Below are positions 1 to 5,824 of a stretch of 5,943 bases of DNA, in pieces. Each line of letters opens with the position of its first letter. The first letter of the stretch is position 1. Location of the stretch: the NCBI GenBank assembly GCA_900768635.1, contig CAAGDP010000171.1, positions 1 through 5,943 on the forward strand. The letters run 5' to 3'. The translations under genes were made by a program, and so were the position numbers. The notes under the pieces were generated by a model that saw only the letters and a program-made list of their open reading frames with translations, made no database searches and had not been told where the DNA came from. The stretch is from Enterobacterales bacterium (lineage in GTDB: Bacteria > Pseudomonadota > Gammaproteobacteria > Enterobacterales > Succinivibrionaceae).

Positions 1-2
1 CT

Positions 3-204
3 TTTGTTTTGTTACCATTTAATTATAAGGGATCCTTTTTTATGCTCGCTACATTTGTATGCTATCTCGCTCTTATCAACAAAAATTTAGATAGAACCAA
101 ATTTTCCATTCAAAACTCATACATTACATAATGAGGAAGATCTGAAAACAGGAATGTTACCCATATTAGAGAAACAAGTGAAATATTCACTGGATGTAGA
201 ATAA
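3..204 (+). other. possible decayed 3' end of an unidentified plus-strand gene
   Basis: This stretch left of the biotin genes has no confident gene. One plus-strand frame is open from position 3 to a TAA at 123-125 and reads a hydrophobic piece (residues such as SFFMLATFVCYLALI) followed by a polar tail. A second frame is open from 91 to a TAA at 202-204 and ends in an acidic/lysine-rich tail (HNEEDLKTG then ILEKQVKYSLDVE). Joining them needs one frameshift near 90-125. The combination vaguely recalls the C-terminus of an IS-type transposase, but I see no catalytic motif and cannot name a family. It could equally be chance open frame in AT-rich spacer. It would converge on the end of bioC. 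Confidence 0.2.
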
Positions 205-243
205 GGACCGGAAATGTCGCTGCAATCCGGAATCTTTCCAATG

Positions 244-284
244 TTTCTTCCCGGTAAACTCCGTATGAAGAAAGGTGATTTTTT
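244..284 (+). terminator. weak hairpin plus T-run in the spacer after bioC
   Basis: TTTCTTC at 244-250 pairs with GAAGAAA at 267-273. Inside the loop, CGG (252-254) can pair with CCG (261-263). Six T residues follow at 279-284. Read on the plus strand this resembles an intrinsic terminator with an AT-rich stem and a 5-nt gap before the T-run. It would stop transcription coming from the left edge towards the convergent bioC end, whose stop codon lies at 286-288. On the minus strand no T-run follows the stem, so it is a poor terminator for the bio operon itself. Confidence 0.3.
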
Positions 285-285
285 A

Positions 286-1263
286 TCAGATCAGAGATTT
301 GATTTTAATAAATGCCAGTTGATAAGTTACCGGATAACCAGGATCTCCATGCATCTTCTGGGGGTAACATTCAGCAGCTTTAGTGAGGATTTTCCGGTTA
401 AGAGTGATTTTACCGCCCTGAAGGGAAGTACCGGCACCGATTTTAGTAATGCTGTGTAAAGCATCAGATAATCCGGGATAAGTAATACAATAGGACTTTC
501 CGAAAATAGCAAGCTCCCGCTCCGAATCACTGTGTTGAAACAGAACCTGAAAATCCTCTGTAATTTTCTGTGACAAATCTGAAAAACAGCAGGATTTGAA
601 AGAGGAAGAACCGGATCCCCGCTCCTGAGGAAAAATGCAACTGTATAAGTGAGAAGCCATATCCTCCAGTGAAGGAAAGGTATTAAAAAACTCATTTTCC
701 CCCGGGAATACTTCCCCAGAAAGAAACTTCTGAGCACAGCTGAAAGCCTCCTTAAGCTCAGACAGAGATCCTGCCACAGGAACTGCAACCAGAAGGACTC
801 CCTGGGATTTCAGAAGAGATAAAAGCTTAAGAATAAGTTCAGCAGGATCAGAACTCCACTGGAGAGCAAATGATGACAGGATAAGATTATAGGATCTGGC
901 ATAAAACATCTCTGCCGGATGATTAAAATCCATTTTACAGGTATCAACCTGGGGAAGATACTCCTTCAGAAGAGCCAGCATATCTTCACTAAGATCCCAG
1001 GCATACAGATGAAGTTGATCTCCATAGTGCCGGAAATCAGGGAAAAGTCGACGATACACAAGACCGGTGCCGGCGCCTACATCCAATATGGAAAAATCCC
1101 GGGCATCAACTCCCTCTAAGTGAACTGCTGTTAATCCGGGAAGATAATCTTGCGCTACATAAGCCAAATCAGTGGCAGTCAGGTTCTGAACTCTGGCCAA
1201 TCTGTCATAGCTGTGACTACGGGCAGAAAACTTTGCGGCTACCGTTCCTGCAATGTCTGACAT
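286..1263 (-). CDS. bioC: malonyl-ACP O-methyltransferase BioC
   Basis: Cytoplasmic SAM-dependent methyltransferase. It methylates the free carboxyl of malonyl-ACP so that the ester can enter fatty acid elongation and become pimeloyl-ACP methyl ester, the first committed biotin step. The 325-residue protein has the Rossmann motif I LDVGAGTG at about residues 60-67, an acidic post-II position in AWDLSEDML (D90), and the post-motif ILSSFALQW at 128-136, matching the family pattern with W after xxAVQ/ALQ. The C-terminus SITKIGAGTSL...RKIL...GYPVTYQ aligns with the diagnostic BioC tail (SLKGIGA...ILT...YPLTYH in E. coli), which separates it from generic methyltransferases. It is about 74 residues longer than E. 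coli BioC (251 aa from memory), mostly an insertion around residues 180-265. The start chosen is the ATG at 1263, with GGGA 8 nt upstream; the frame also extends to a TTG at 1287. The ATG lies inside the end of bioF (25-bp overlap), indicating one transcript and probable translational coupling. Confidence 0.93.
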   Translation of the reverse strand: MSDIAGTVAAKFSARSHSYDRLARVQNLTATDLAYVAQDYLPGLTAVHLEGVDARDFSILDVGAGTGLVYRRLFPDFRHYGDQLHLYAWDLSEDMLALLKEYLPQVDTCKMDFNHPAEMFYARSYNLILSSFALQWSSDPAELILKLLSLLKSQGVLLVAVPVAGSLSELKEAFSCAQKFLSGEVFPGENEFFNTFPSLEDMASHLYSCIFPQERGSGSSSFKSCCFSDLSQKITEDFQVLFQHSDSERELAIFGKSYCITYPGLSDALHSITKIGAGTSLQGGKITLNRKILTKAAECYPQKMHGDPGYPVTYQLAFIKIKSLI

Positions 1264-2462
1264 TTTTCCAGTCCCGCAATTAAGCAATTAATTTGTTCTT
1301 CAGTATGAGCGGCAGTAATGGTAACCCGCAGACGGGCACTTCCCCGGGGGACTGTAGGAGGACGAATGGCTCCAACCCAGATCCCCTCCTCTGCAAGGAT
1401 TTGACTTGTTTTAAGAGTCTGCAGGGAATCCCCTATGATCACCGGCTGAATGGAAGTTTTTGAAGAGCTGAGGGGATATTTCAGATGATTAAATCCCTCA
1501 TGAAAAATCTGCACATTATTCCGGAGTGCGTCACGCAGTTCTTCATGAGATGTGACAAACTCAAGAGAAAACAGGGAGGCTGCAGCAGATGACGGAGGCA
1601 TATATGTGGAATAAATATACTCCCGGGAAAAATTTACCATATAATCAATAATTTCTGCTGAAGAAGCTACAAAAGCACCCATGGTTCCAAAAGCTTTGCC
1701 AAAAGTACCCATAACAATATCAACTCTGGAAAAATCCTTAAGCTTTAAGGGTATTGTACCCAGACCCTGAGAGCCGTGAACACCGAAGCCATGGGCATCA
1801 TCAACCATTAGCGGGATCTGGAATTCCTCAGCAAGATCCGTCAGCTCCGCAAGAGGAGCTTCATCCCCGTCCATACTGAAAACACCTTCAGTAACTATCA
1901 GTGAATTCAGGTCACTGTGATAATTTTTTTCCAGAAGACGGCGCAGAGAGCCGGGATCATTATGACCAAATCGATAGAGTTTGCCGCCACTGAGATGGGC
2001 AGCCTCCTGTAATGAGGCATGAGCAAGGCGATCCATGTAAATACCTGTGCACCGGGAGGCAAAGGTTTTAATAATGGCCTGATTGGCGGCGAAACCAGAA
2101 TTAAAAAGTAATACTTTTTCCTTCCCCAGAAGCAAGGAAATCTTCCGGCAGAGCTCCTCATGAACTGAACAATGTCCGGTAACCAGAGGTGAAGCTCCGG
2201 ATCCGCATCCCCAGATCCTTATACCTTCCTGCCAGGCATGTTGCAAATCCGGATTTACAGACATTCCCAGATAATCATTAGATGAAAAATTAATATACTT
2301 CCGGCCGTTAATAATTATCTCAGTTCCGGATCGTCCGGAAACAGTTTTCAGAGAACGGAAAGTCCCTTCATCTTTACGAACCTGAAGTTTATCTCCCAGA
2401 TTCCAGTTATTAAACTTATTCATCAAGGCGGAAACATCCATGGTGTTCTGGTTGATCTTCAT
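1239..2462 (-). CDS. bioF: 8-amino-7-oxononanoate (KAPA) synthase BioF
   Basis: PLP-dependent alpha-oxoamine synthase. It decarboxylates L-alanine and condenses it with pimeloyl-ACP (or pimeloyl-CoA) to give 8-amino-7-oxononanoate. Visible landmarks, numbered from the chosen start: the family signature NFSSNDYLG at about 58-66, DRLAHASL with the PLP-stacking His148, VDDAHGFGVHG with the Asp and His of the cofactor pocket at 221-224, and GTFGKAFGTMGA, where Lys256 should form the internal aldimine. The 407-residue length is close to the family norm (E. coli about 384). The start is uncertain. The ATG at 2462 has a good Shine-Dalgarno (AAGGA, 5-nt spacer) and overlaps bioB by 47 bp. A later ATG at 2423 overlaps the bioB stop as ATGAATAA and gives an N-terminus closer to the E. 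coli length. An ATG at 2483 lacks a ribosome site. The gene sits between bioB and bioC and overlaps both. Confidence 0.95.
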   Translation of the reverse strand: MKINQNTMDVSALMNKFNNWNLGDKLQVRKDEGTFRSLKTVSGRSGTEIIINGRKYINFSSNDYLGMSVNPDLQHAWQEGIRIWGCGSGASPLVTGHCSVHEELCRKISLLLGKEKVLLFNSGFAANQAIIKTFASRCTGIYMDRLAHASLQEAAHLSGGKLYRFGHNDPGSLRRLLEKNYHSDLNSLIVTEGVFSMDGDEAPLAELTDLAEEFQIPLMVDDAHGFGVHGSQGLGTIPLKLKDFSRVDIVMGTFGKAFGTMGAFVASSAEIIDYMVNFSREYIYSTYMPPSSAAASLFSLEFVTSHEELRDALRNNVQIFHEGFNHLKYPLSSSKTSIQPVIIGDSLQTLKTSQILAEEGIWVGAIRPPTVPRGSARLRVTITAAHTEEQINCLIAGLEKCQTLQER

Positions 2463-3474
2463 GAACTTCCTTGTGGATCTCATTAAAGATAATTTTCAAA
2501 TCATCCTCATCACTTACCGAAGTTTCAGAATGGATACCTTTGATCCCCAGTTTGTGGAGCAGTGTTTTGTCCCGGCATTCCTGTGAATTCGGAGTGGTAA
2601 GGAGTTTGGCTCCCATAAAAATAGAGCTGGCTCCCGCCATAAAACATAATGCCTGCACTTCTTCACTCATTTTTTCCCGTCCGGCAGATAAACGAATAAC
2701 CGAATCCGGCAAAATAATCCTGGCACAGGCCACAACCCGGATGAATTCAAAGCTATCCAGATCCGGAGCGGATTCCAGCGGAGTACCTTTAACCTTTACC
2801 AGCATATTAATGGGAACGCTTTCCGGATGCGGATTAATAATGGCTAACTGACGCAGGAAACTGGCATGATCCCGACGGGATTCCCCCATACCTAAAATAC
2901 CGCCGCAACAGATTTTAATATGATGAGCCTGAAGCCGTTTAATAGTATTCAGACGATCCTCATAACTCCTAGTAGTAATAATGTTCTCATAAAATTCCGG
3001 AGAAGTATCAAGATTATGATTGTAATAATCAAGACCTGCGTCAGATAACTGGGCAGTCTGCTCTTCAGATAGCATCCCCAGAGTCATACAGGTTTCTAGA
3101 CCAAGAGATTTAACTCCCCGGATAACTTTCACAATAAAGTCCATATCCTTATCCCGGGGATTGCGCCAGGCTGCACCCATGCAAAAGCGGGTGGCACCGT
3201 TGGCACGGGCCTGCCTTGCCTTTTGCATAATAACATCATAGGACAGAAGTTTTTCCTTCTCTACACCGGTGGCATAATGAGCAGACTGAGGGCAATATTT
3301 ACAATCCTCAGGACAGGCACCGGTTTTAATGGAAAGAAGAGAACTCAGCTGAATTTCATTAGGGTTAAAACGCTCCCTGTGGATCTTCTGAGCCAGGTAC
3401 ATCAAATCATTAAAAGGCATATTCAGGAGTTCTTCAATTTCCTCAACAGTCCAGTCATATCTAGGTTCAGTCAT
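2416..3474 (-). CDS. bioB: biotin synthase BioB (radical SAM)
   Basis: Radical-SAM enzyme that inserts sulfur between C6 and C9 of dethiobiotin, the last step of the pathway. The 352-residue protein shows the CxxxCxxC site in GACPEDCKYCPQ (Cys54, Cys58, Cys61) for the [4Fe-4S] cluster that cleaves SAM. It also keeps the four ligands of the auxiliary [2Fe-2S] sulfur donor: Cys98 (RFCMGAAW), Cys129 (ETCMTLG), Cys189 (IKICCGG) and Arg261 (IRLSAGRE). Each is offset by one from E. coli numbering. The signature YYNHNLDTSPEFY and the block PESVPINMLVKVKGTPL are intact, so the enzyme should be active. An extra cysteine (190) sits next to Cys189 where E. coli has serine. The start is the ATG at 3474; the open frame extends four codons to a TTG at 3486, but homology begins at TEPRYDW. 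The Shine-Dalgarno is weak (TTGAGA). It lies 62 bp after bioA and overlaps the start of bioF. Confidence 0.97.
   Translation of the reverse strand: MTEPRYDWTVEEIEELLNMPFNDLMYLAQKIHRERFNPNEIQLSSLLSIKTGACPEDCKYCPQSAHYATGVEKEKLLSYDVIMQKARQARANGATRFCMGAAWRNPRDKDMDFIVKVIRGVKSLGLETCMTLGMLSEEQTAQLSDAGLDYYNHNLDTSPEFYENIITTRSYEDRLNTIKRLQAHHIKICCGGILGMGESRRDHASFLRQLAIINPHPESVPINMLVKVKGTPLESAPDLDSFEFIRVVACARIILPDSVIRLSAGREKMSEEVQALCFMAGASSIFMGAKLLTTPNSQECRDKTLLHKLGIKGIHSETSVSDEDDLKIIFNEIHKEVHEDQPEHHGCFRLDE
2468..2472 (-). promoter_or_regulatory. ribosome binding site deciding the bioF start
   Basis: AAGGA on the minus strand, 5 nt before the ATG at 2462 and inside the bioB coding region. It is the best Shine-Dalgarno near the three in-frame ATG candidates for bioF (2483, 2462, 2423) and is the reason the 2462 start was preferred. 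Confidence 0.5.
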
Positions 3475-3531
3475 AACAAATCTCAATTATCTATTAAAAA
3501 TTAAACAGAAATCATCGCATCAGAATTCAGG

Positions 3532-3550
3532 AAAAATCACTCCGGTGACT
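3532..3550 (-). terminator. short hairpin with T-run at the end of bioA
   Basis: On the minus strand AGTCAC (3550-3545) pairs with GTGATT (3540-3535) across a four-base loop CGGA, with one G-U pair. It runs directly into five T residues (3536-3532, the first two shared with the stem). The bioA stop codon is within the stem. It looks like a very small intrinsic terminator that could reduce read-through from bioA into bioB. The stem is short, so it may be inert. Confidence 0.22.
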
Positions 3551-4826
3551 GTTCATGAAGAATTAAAGCTTTTTCCACTGCCGAGGCCAGTTTCCTGATC
3601 TCCTCTTCCGTAATAATATAAGGAACCATTACATAAATTAATTTGCCAAAGGGGCGGATCCATACCCCTTCATCCACAAACAGTTTCTGCAATGCGGCCA
3701 TATCAACCGGGGTTTTAACTTCAATCACGCCGATGGTTCCCAGAACCCGGGCTTTCTTCACCCAGGAATATCCGGCAAGGGGCAGAAAATATTTTTTCAG
3801 CAGGTTCTGAATTTTCCAGACCTGTTCCTGCCAGTTGGAGGAAAGAAGTTTGGTAACAGAGGCTCCTGCTACAGCTGTTGCCAAAGGATTGCCCATAAAT
3901 GTGGGACCGTGCATTAATACACCGGCCTTGCCATTGCAAATTCCGGTCATGATCTCTTTATTACATAAAACCGCAGATAAAGTCATATAACCGCCGGTAA
4001 GAGCTTTCCCTACGGTCATAATGTCCGGTGCGATGCCGGCCCAGTTACAGGCAAATAATTTTCCAGTACGTCCGAATCCGGTGGCAATTTCGTCTGCAAT
4101 AAGCAGCACCTTAAAATAATCACAGTAAGCCCGGACCCGTCGTAAGTATTCAGGGTGATAAAAATACATGCCTCCCGCACCCTGAACAACTGGCTCCAGG
4201 ATCACAGCGGCAATTTCTTCATGATGTTCTTTAAGCACATCAAAAAGTTCATCACAGCAGGAAGGATCCCAGTGTTCGTAAAATCCGCACCCGGGTTGTG
4301 ATACAAAAAAGTTTTCTGTCAGAAAATCACGGTAAATGGAATGCATGGAGCCGTCAGGATCCGTAACACTCATAGCACCAAAGGTATCACCGTGATAACT
4401 GTGACCCAATGCCAGAAAATGAGTTTTGGTTTTAACCTTGTCACTCCAGTATTGAAGTGCCATTTTCAGGCTTACTTCCACAGCAACAGAACCGGAATCG
4501 GCAAAAAACAGGTAGTCTAAAGCTCCTGGAGTAATATCAATCAGCTGTCTGGCAAGAAGAGTAGCACTTTCATGACGGATCCCGCCGAACATTACATGGG
4601 ACATACGGGAAATCTGCTTCTCAACGGCCTGATTAAGTTCAGGCACATTATAACCATGGATGCAGGCCCACCAGGAGGACATTCCATCTATAAGCTCCCG
4701 GCCGTCAGCTAAAACCAGCCGGCAATCATGTGCTGCTGAAACCTCATAAGTAGGAAGAGGATCAAGAAGAGAGGTATAGGGATGCCATACATGCTCAAGA
4801 TCAAATTGTGCTAGTGCCGTGTCCAT
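3537..4826 (-). CDS. bioA: adenosylmethionine-8-amino-7-oxononanoate aminotransferase BioA
   Basis: PLP-dependent class III aminotransferase. It converts KAPA to 7,8-diaminononanoate (DAPA), in the classical enzymes with SAM as the amino donor. At 429 residues it has the same length as E. coli BioA, and the key positions fall at the same numbers: Tyr17 in EHVWHPYTS, Trp52 in MSSWWACIHGY, the phosphate-binding Ser111-Gly112-Ser113, Tyr144 in HSYHGDTFGAMSV, Asp245 in LLIADEIATGFGRTG, Arg253, the Schiff-base Lys274 in TVGKALTGGYM, and Arg391 in WIRPFGKLIYVMVPY. Retention of Tyr17, Trp52 and Arg391 supports the SAM-using type acting on KAPA rather than another class III transaminase. The ATG start at 4826 agrees with the E. 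coli N-terminus; the ribosome site is modest (AAGGA 12 nt upstream, GGA 3 nt upstream). It is the first gene of the run, 62 bp before bioB, with a promoter-like sequence about 40 nt upstream. bioD is absent from its vicinity. Confidence 0.96.
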   Translation of the reverse strand: MDTALAQFDLEHVWHPYTSLLDPLPTYEVSAAHDCRLVLADGRELIDGMSSWWACIHGYNVPELNQAVEKQISRMSHVMFGGIRHESATLLARQLIDITPGALDYLFFADSGSVAVEVSLKMALQYWSDKVKTKTHFLALGHSYHGDTFGAMSVTDPDGSMHSIYRDFLTENFFVSQPGCGFYEHWDPSCCDELFDVLKEHHEEIAAVILEPVVQGAGGMYFYHPEYLRRVRAYCDYFKVLLIADEIATGFGRTGKLFACNWAGIAPDIMTVGKALTGGYMTLSAVLCNKEIMTGICNGKAGVLMHGPTFMGNPLATAVAGASVTKLLSSNWQEQVWKIQNLLKKYFLPLAGYSWVKKARVLGTIGVIEVKTPVDMAALQKLFVDEGVWIRPFGKLIYVMVPYIITEEEIRKLASAVEKALILHEQSPE

Positions 4827-4862
4827 TTTCCGGAAAAATCCTTATAAACAAATTAGTAAAAA

Positions 4863-4889
4863 ATTATACCATCAGGTTGTGTCTGTAAA
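4863..4889 (-). promoter_or_regulatory. extended -10 sigma70-type promoter for the bio operon
   Basis: On the minus strand the perfect hexamer TATAAT (4868-4863) is preceded directly by TGG, giving an extended -10 (TGGTATAAT). A TTTACA hexamer at 4889-4884 could serve as a -35, although its spacer is 15 bp, shorter than the ideal 17; an extended -10 tolerates a weak -35. Transcription would begin near 4856, leaving a leader of roughly 30 nt before the bioA ATG at 4826. A T-rich run follows the -10. No convincing BirA operator overlaps it. Confidence 0.6.
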
Positions 4890-5032
4890 ACTTTGCAGTA
4901 TCAGATTAAATGGAATATGTGTTACTGTAGATTAAAAAATAGACATAAAATGGTACAAACTGATTTGAGGTTAAATTCTACAATGGAATAGTTTAAGAAC
5001 TTATATGAAATGTTACTGTTCCACAAGTATTC

Positions 5033-5083
5033 TACCTGTGAAAATCCTCCTGATTTGTTCTGGCAAGGAGGTGAATACAGGTA
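5033..5083. repeat. nested inverted repeat (two-tier hairpin)
   Basis: Two perfect palindromic arms are nested. The outer arm is TACCTGT (5033-5039) with ACAGGTA (5077-5083); the inner arm is CCTCCT (5046-5051) with AGGAGG (5066-5071). They are separated by a 6/5-nt internal loop, with a 14-nt terminal loop. No T-run follows on either strand, so it is not an ordinary intrinsic terminator. It lies about 200 bp upstream of bioA, outside the predicted promoter. In a plus-strand RNA the AGGAGG arm would be a sequestered Shine-Dalgarno-like sequence, but no start codon follows at proper spacing. Its function is unknown. Confidence 0.6.
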
Positions 5084-5212
5084 AAATTGACCCGGGGATT
5101 AAGATGAATTCTTTAATGTTCAGGATAGGGGGTGAGGGGTGACAAAATGAATTCTGTTCGGGCATATTGGAGCATTTCCACAGGAACTTACTCCAGCACT
5201 GTCATAATCCCG

Positions 5213-5327
5213 TATGAAAATTCAGACTGATTATTTGATCTTTTTCATTTCAATGTCGCATTCTCCTGACAGAAGCTGATACCGCAACAATAGATTCGGT
5301 TATGATGTCTTCTATAAATTCATCAGC
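5213..5327 (-). repeat. direct repeat copy 1 (C-terminal part of the AAA-ATPase-like pseudogene)
   Basis: This block is clearly related to the block at 5825-5943. Shared words include TTTTTCATTTCAAT, GACAGAAGCTGATACCG, GTTATGATGTC and CTATAAATTCATCAGC. Similarity extends past the stop codon into the 3' flank (GAAAAT.TCAG against GAAAAACATCAG). Relative to copy 2 it has two single-base deletions that break the reading frame, at about 5293-5297 and 5264-5270. Confidence 0.85.
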
Positions 5328-5751
5328 ATATCTGTTGTGTTCAATCTACTTTATGGCCAGAAACGAAGTTTCTTCATTTTTTTTTTGAGCTTCGTATGCT
5401 TTTGTGAAATTTCTTCTGAAAACACTTTTCAGTGAAATGGAAATAACCGGGAAATGTCCCGGGTATTATCAGTAAAATCCTTATCCTCCAGTATCTCAAG
5501 ACCTGCAAAAGTTTTTCTTTTCGTTCTCTGCCGGTACTGCCGTCTTCAGCAATAGTTAAAAATGCGGCAAACATATCCATGAGCAATGTTTTGCCGAAAC
5601 GTCTCGGACGGGTAAAAAGCAGGATGGATGAGGAATCGGTAAAGACTGCTTTAAGGTAAGAAGTCTTATCCACATAGTAATAACCTTTCTCCCTTAATGA
5701 CACAAAGTCCTCGTTGCCTAAAGGTAATTGTTTAAATGTCTTTACGCTCAT
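5231..5751 (-). pseudogene. decayed AAA-ATPase-like / PD-(D/E)XK nuclease family gene (PF09820/PF08011 type)
   Basis: The N-terminus is a textbook AAA-ATPase-like domain of this family: KQLPLGNEDFVSLR, then GYYYVDKTSYLK, then the P-loop variant TRPRRFGKTLLMDMF at about residues 47-61. Starting at the ATG at 5751 (AGGA 9 nt upstream; the open frame reaches a TTG at 5781), the family sequence continues only by changing frame. Near 5505-5515 it shifts to FAGLEILEDKDFTDN, and near 5462-5470 it shifts again to PGHFPVISISLKSV and AYEAQKKNEE. It then jumps directly to the C-terminal end (AIK-stop-IEHNRYADEF, with TAG at 5346-5348 where glutamine is expected). Two further one-base deletions precede the original TAA at 5231-5233. 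The central several hundred residues, including the expected nuclease core, are missing. The uncorrected frame ends at 5374. This is a dead remnant; family members are of unclear cellular function and often multi-copy. An intact-looking paralogue ends 94 bp upstream. Confidence 0.85.
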
Positions 5752-5824
5752 AGTCATATGTCCTGAAAATTCTGCTGACAATTTGATTTTATCCGATTAG
5801 ACCGGTAATTGACCAAATTGATGG

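Larger units (their letters stand above)
4827..5230. other. intergenic region upstream of bioA
   Basis: About 400 bp without a recognisable gene. The bioA-proximal end holds the promoter and the middle holds a nested inverted repeat (5033-5083). The right part has a G-rich plus-strand stretch near 5123-5141 and two tiny plus-strand open frames: 5005-5142 (45 codons) and 5147-5230 (27 codons, GAGG 9 nt before its ATG). A 9-bp word ATGAATTCT occurs twice (5104 and 5147). None of the frames resembles a protein I know. The last bases (from about 5213) are homologous to the flank of the second AAA-ATPase-like gene. Confidence 0.6.

Noticed and set aside
177..191. 6-bp stem hairpin AGTGAA/TTCACT after bioC
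   Set aside because: No proper T-run follows on the minus strand, and it lies about 95 bp past the stop. It is weak as the operon terminator.
214..459. Plus-strand open frame of 81 codons
   Set aside because: It lies mostly antisense to the conserved C-terminal part of bioC and shows no recognisable protein features.
2471..2851. Plus-strand open frame of 126 codons (and 3223-3504, 919-1119)
   Set aside because: Antisense to bioB or bioC coding sequence with all family motifs on the other strand.
3487..3496. TTATCTATTA, one mismatch from the BioR box TTATCTATAA, 13-22 nt upstream of the bioB ATG
   Set aside because: BioR is known from alphaproteobacteria, the region is AT-rich, and no regulator gene is nearby. 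Chance is the simpler explanation.
3721..3939. Minus-strand open frame of 72 codons within bioA, and similar frames inside bioC (327-788) and bioF (1907-2161)
   Set aside because: They are alternate-frame shadows of strongly conserved genes.
5123..5141. G-rich stretch suggestive of a quadruplex
   Set aside because: Only two long G tracts occur close together; four are needed for a credible call.
5779..5820. 7-bp inverted repeat CAATTTG/CAAATTG flanking a 28-bp loop between the two family copies
   Set aside because: AT-rich arms with a long loop and no T-run after either arm. It could be an operator but nothing else supports it.
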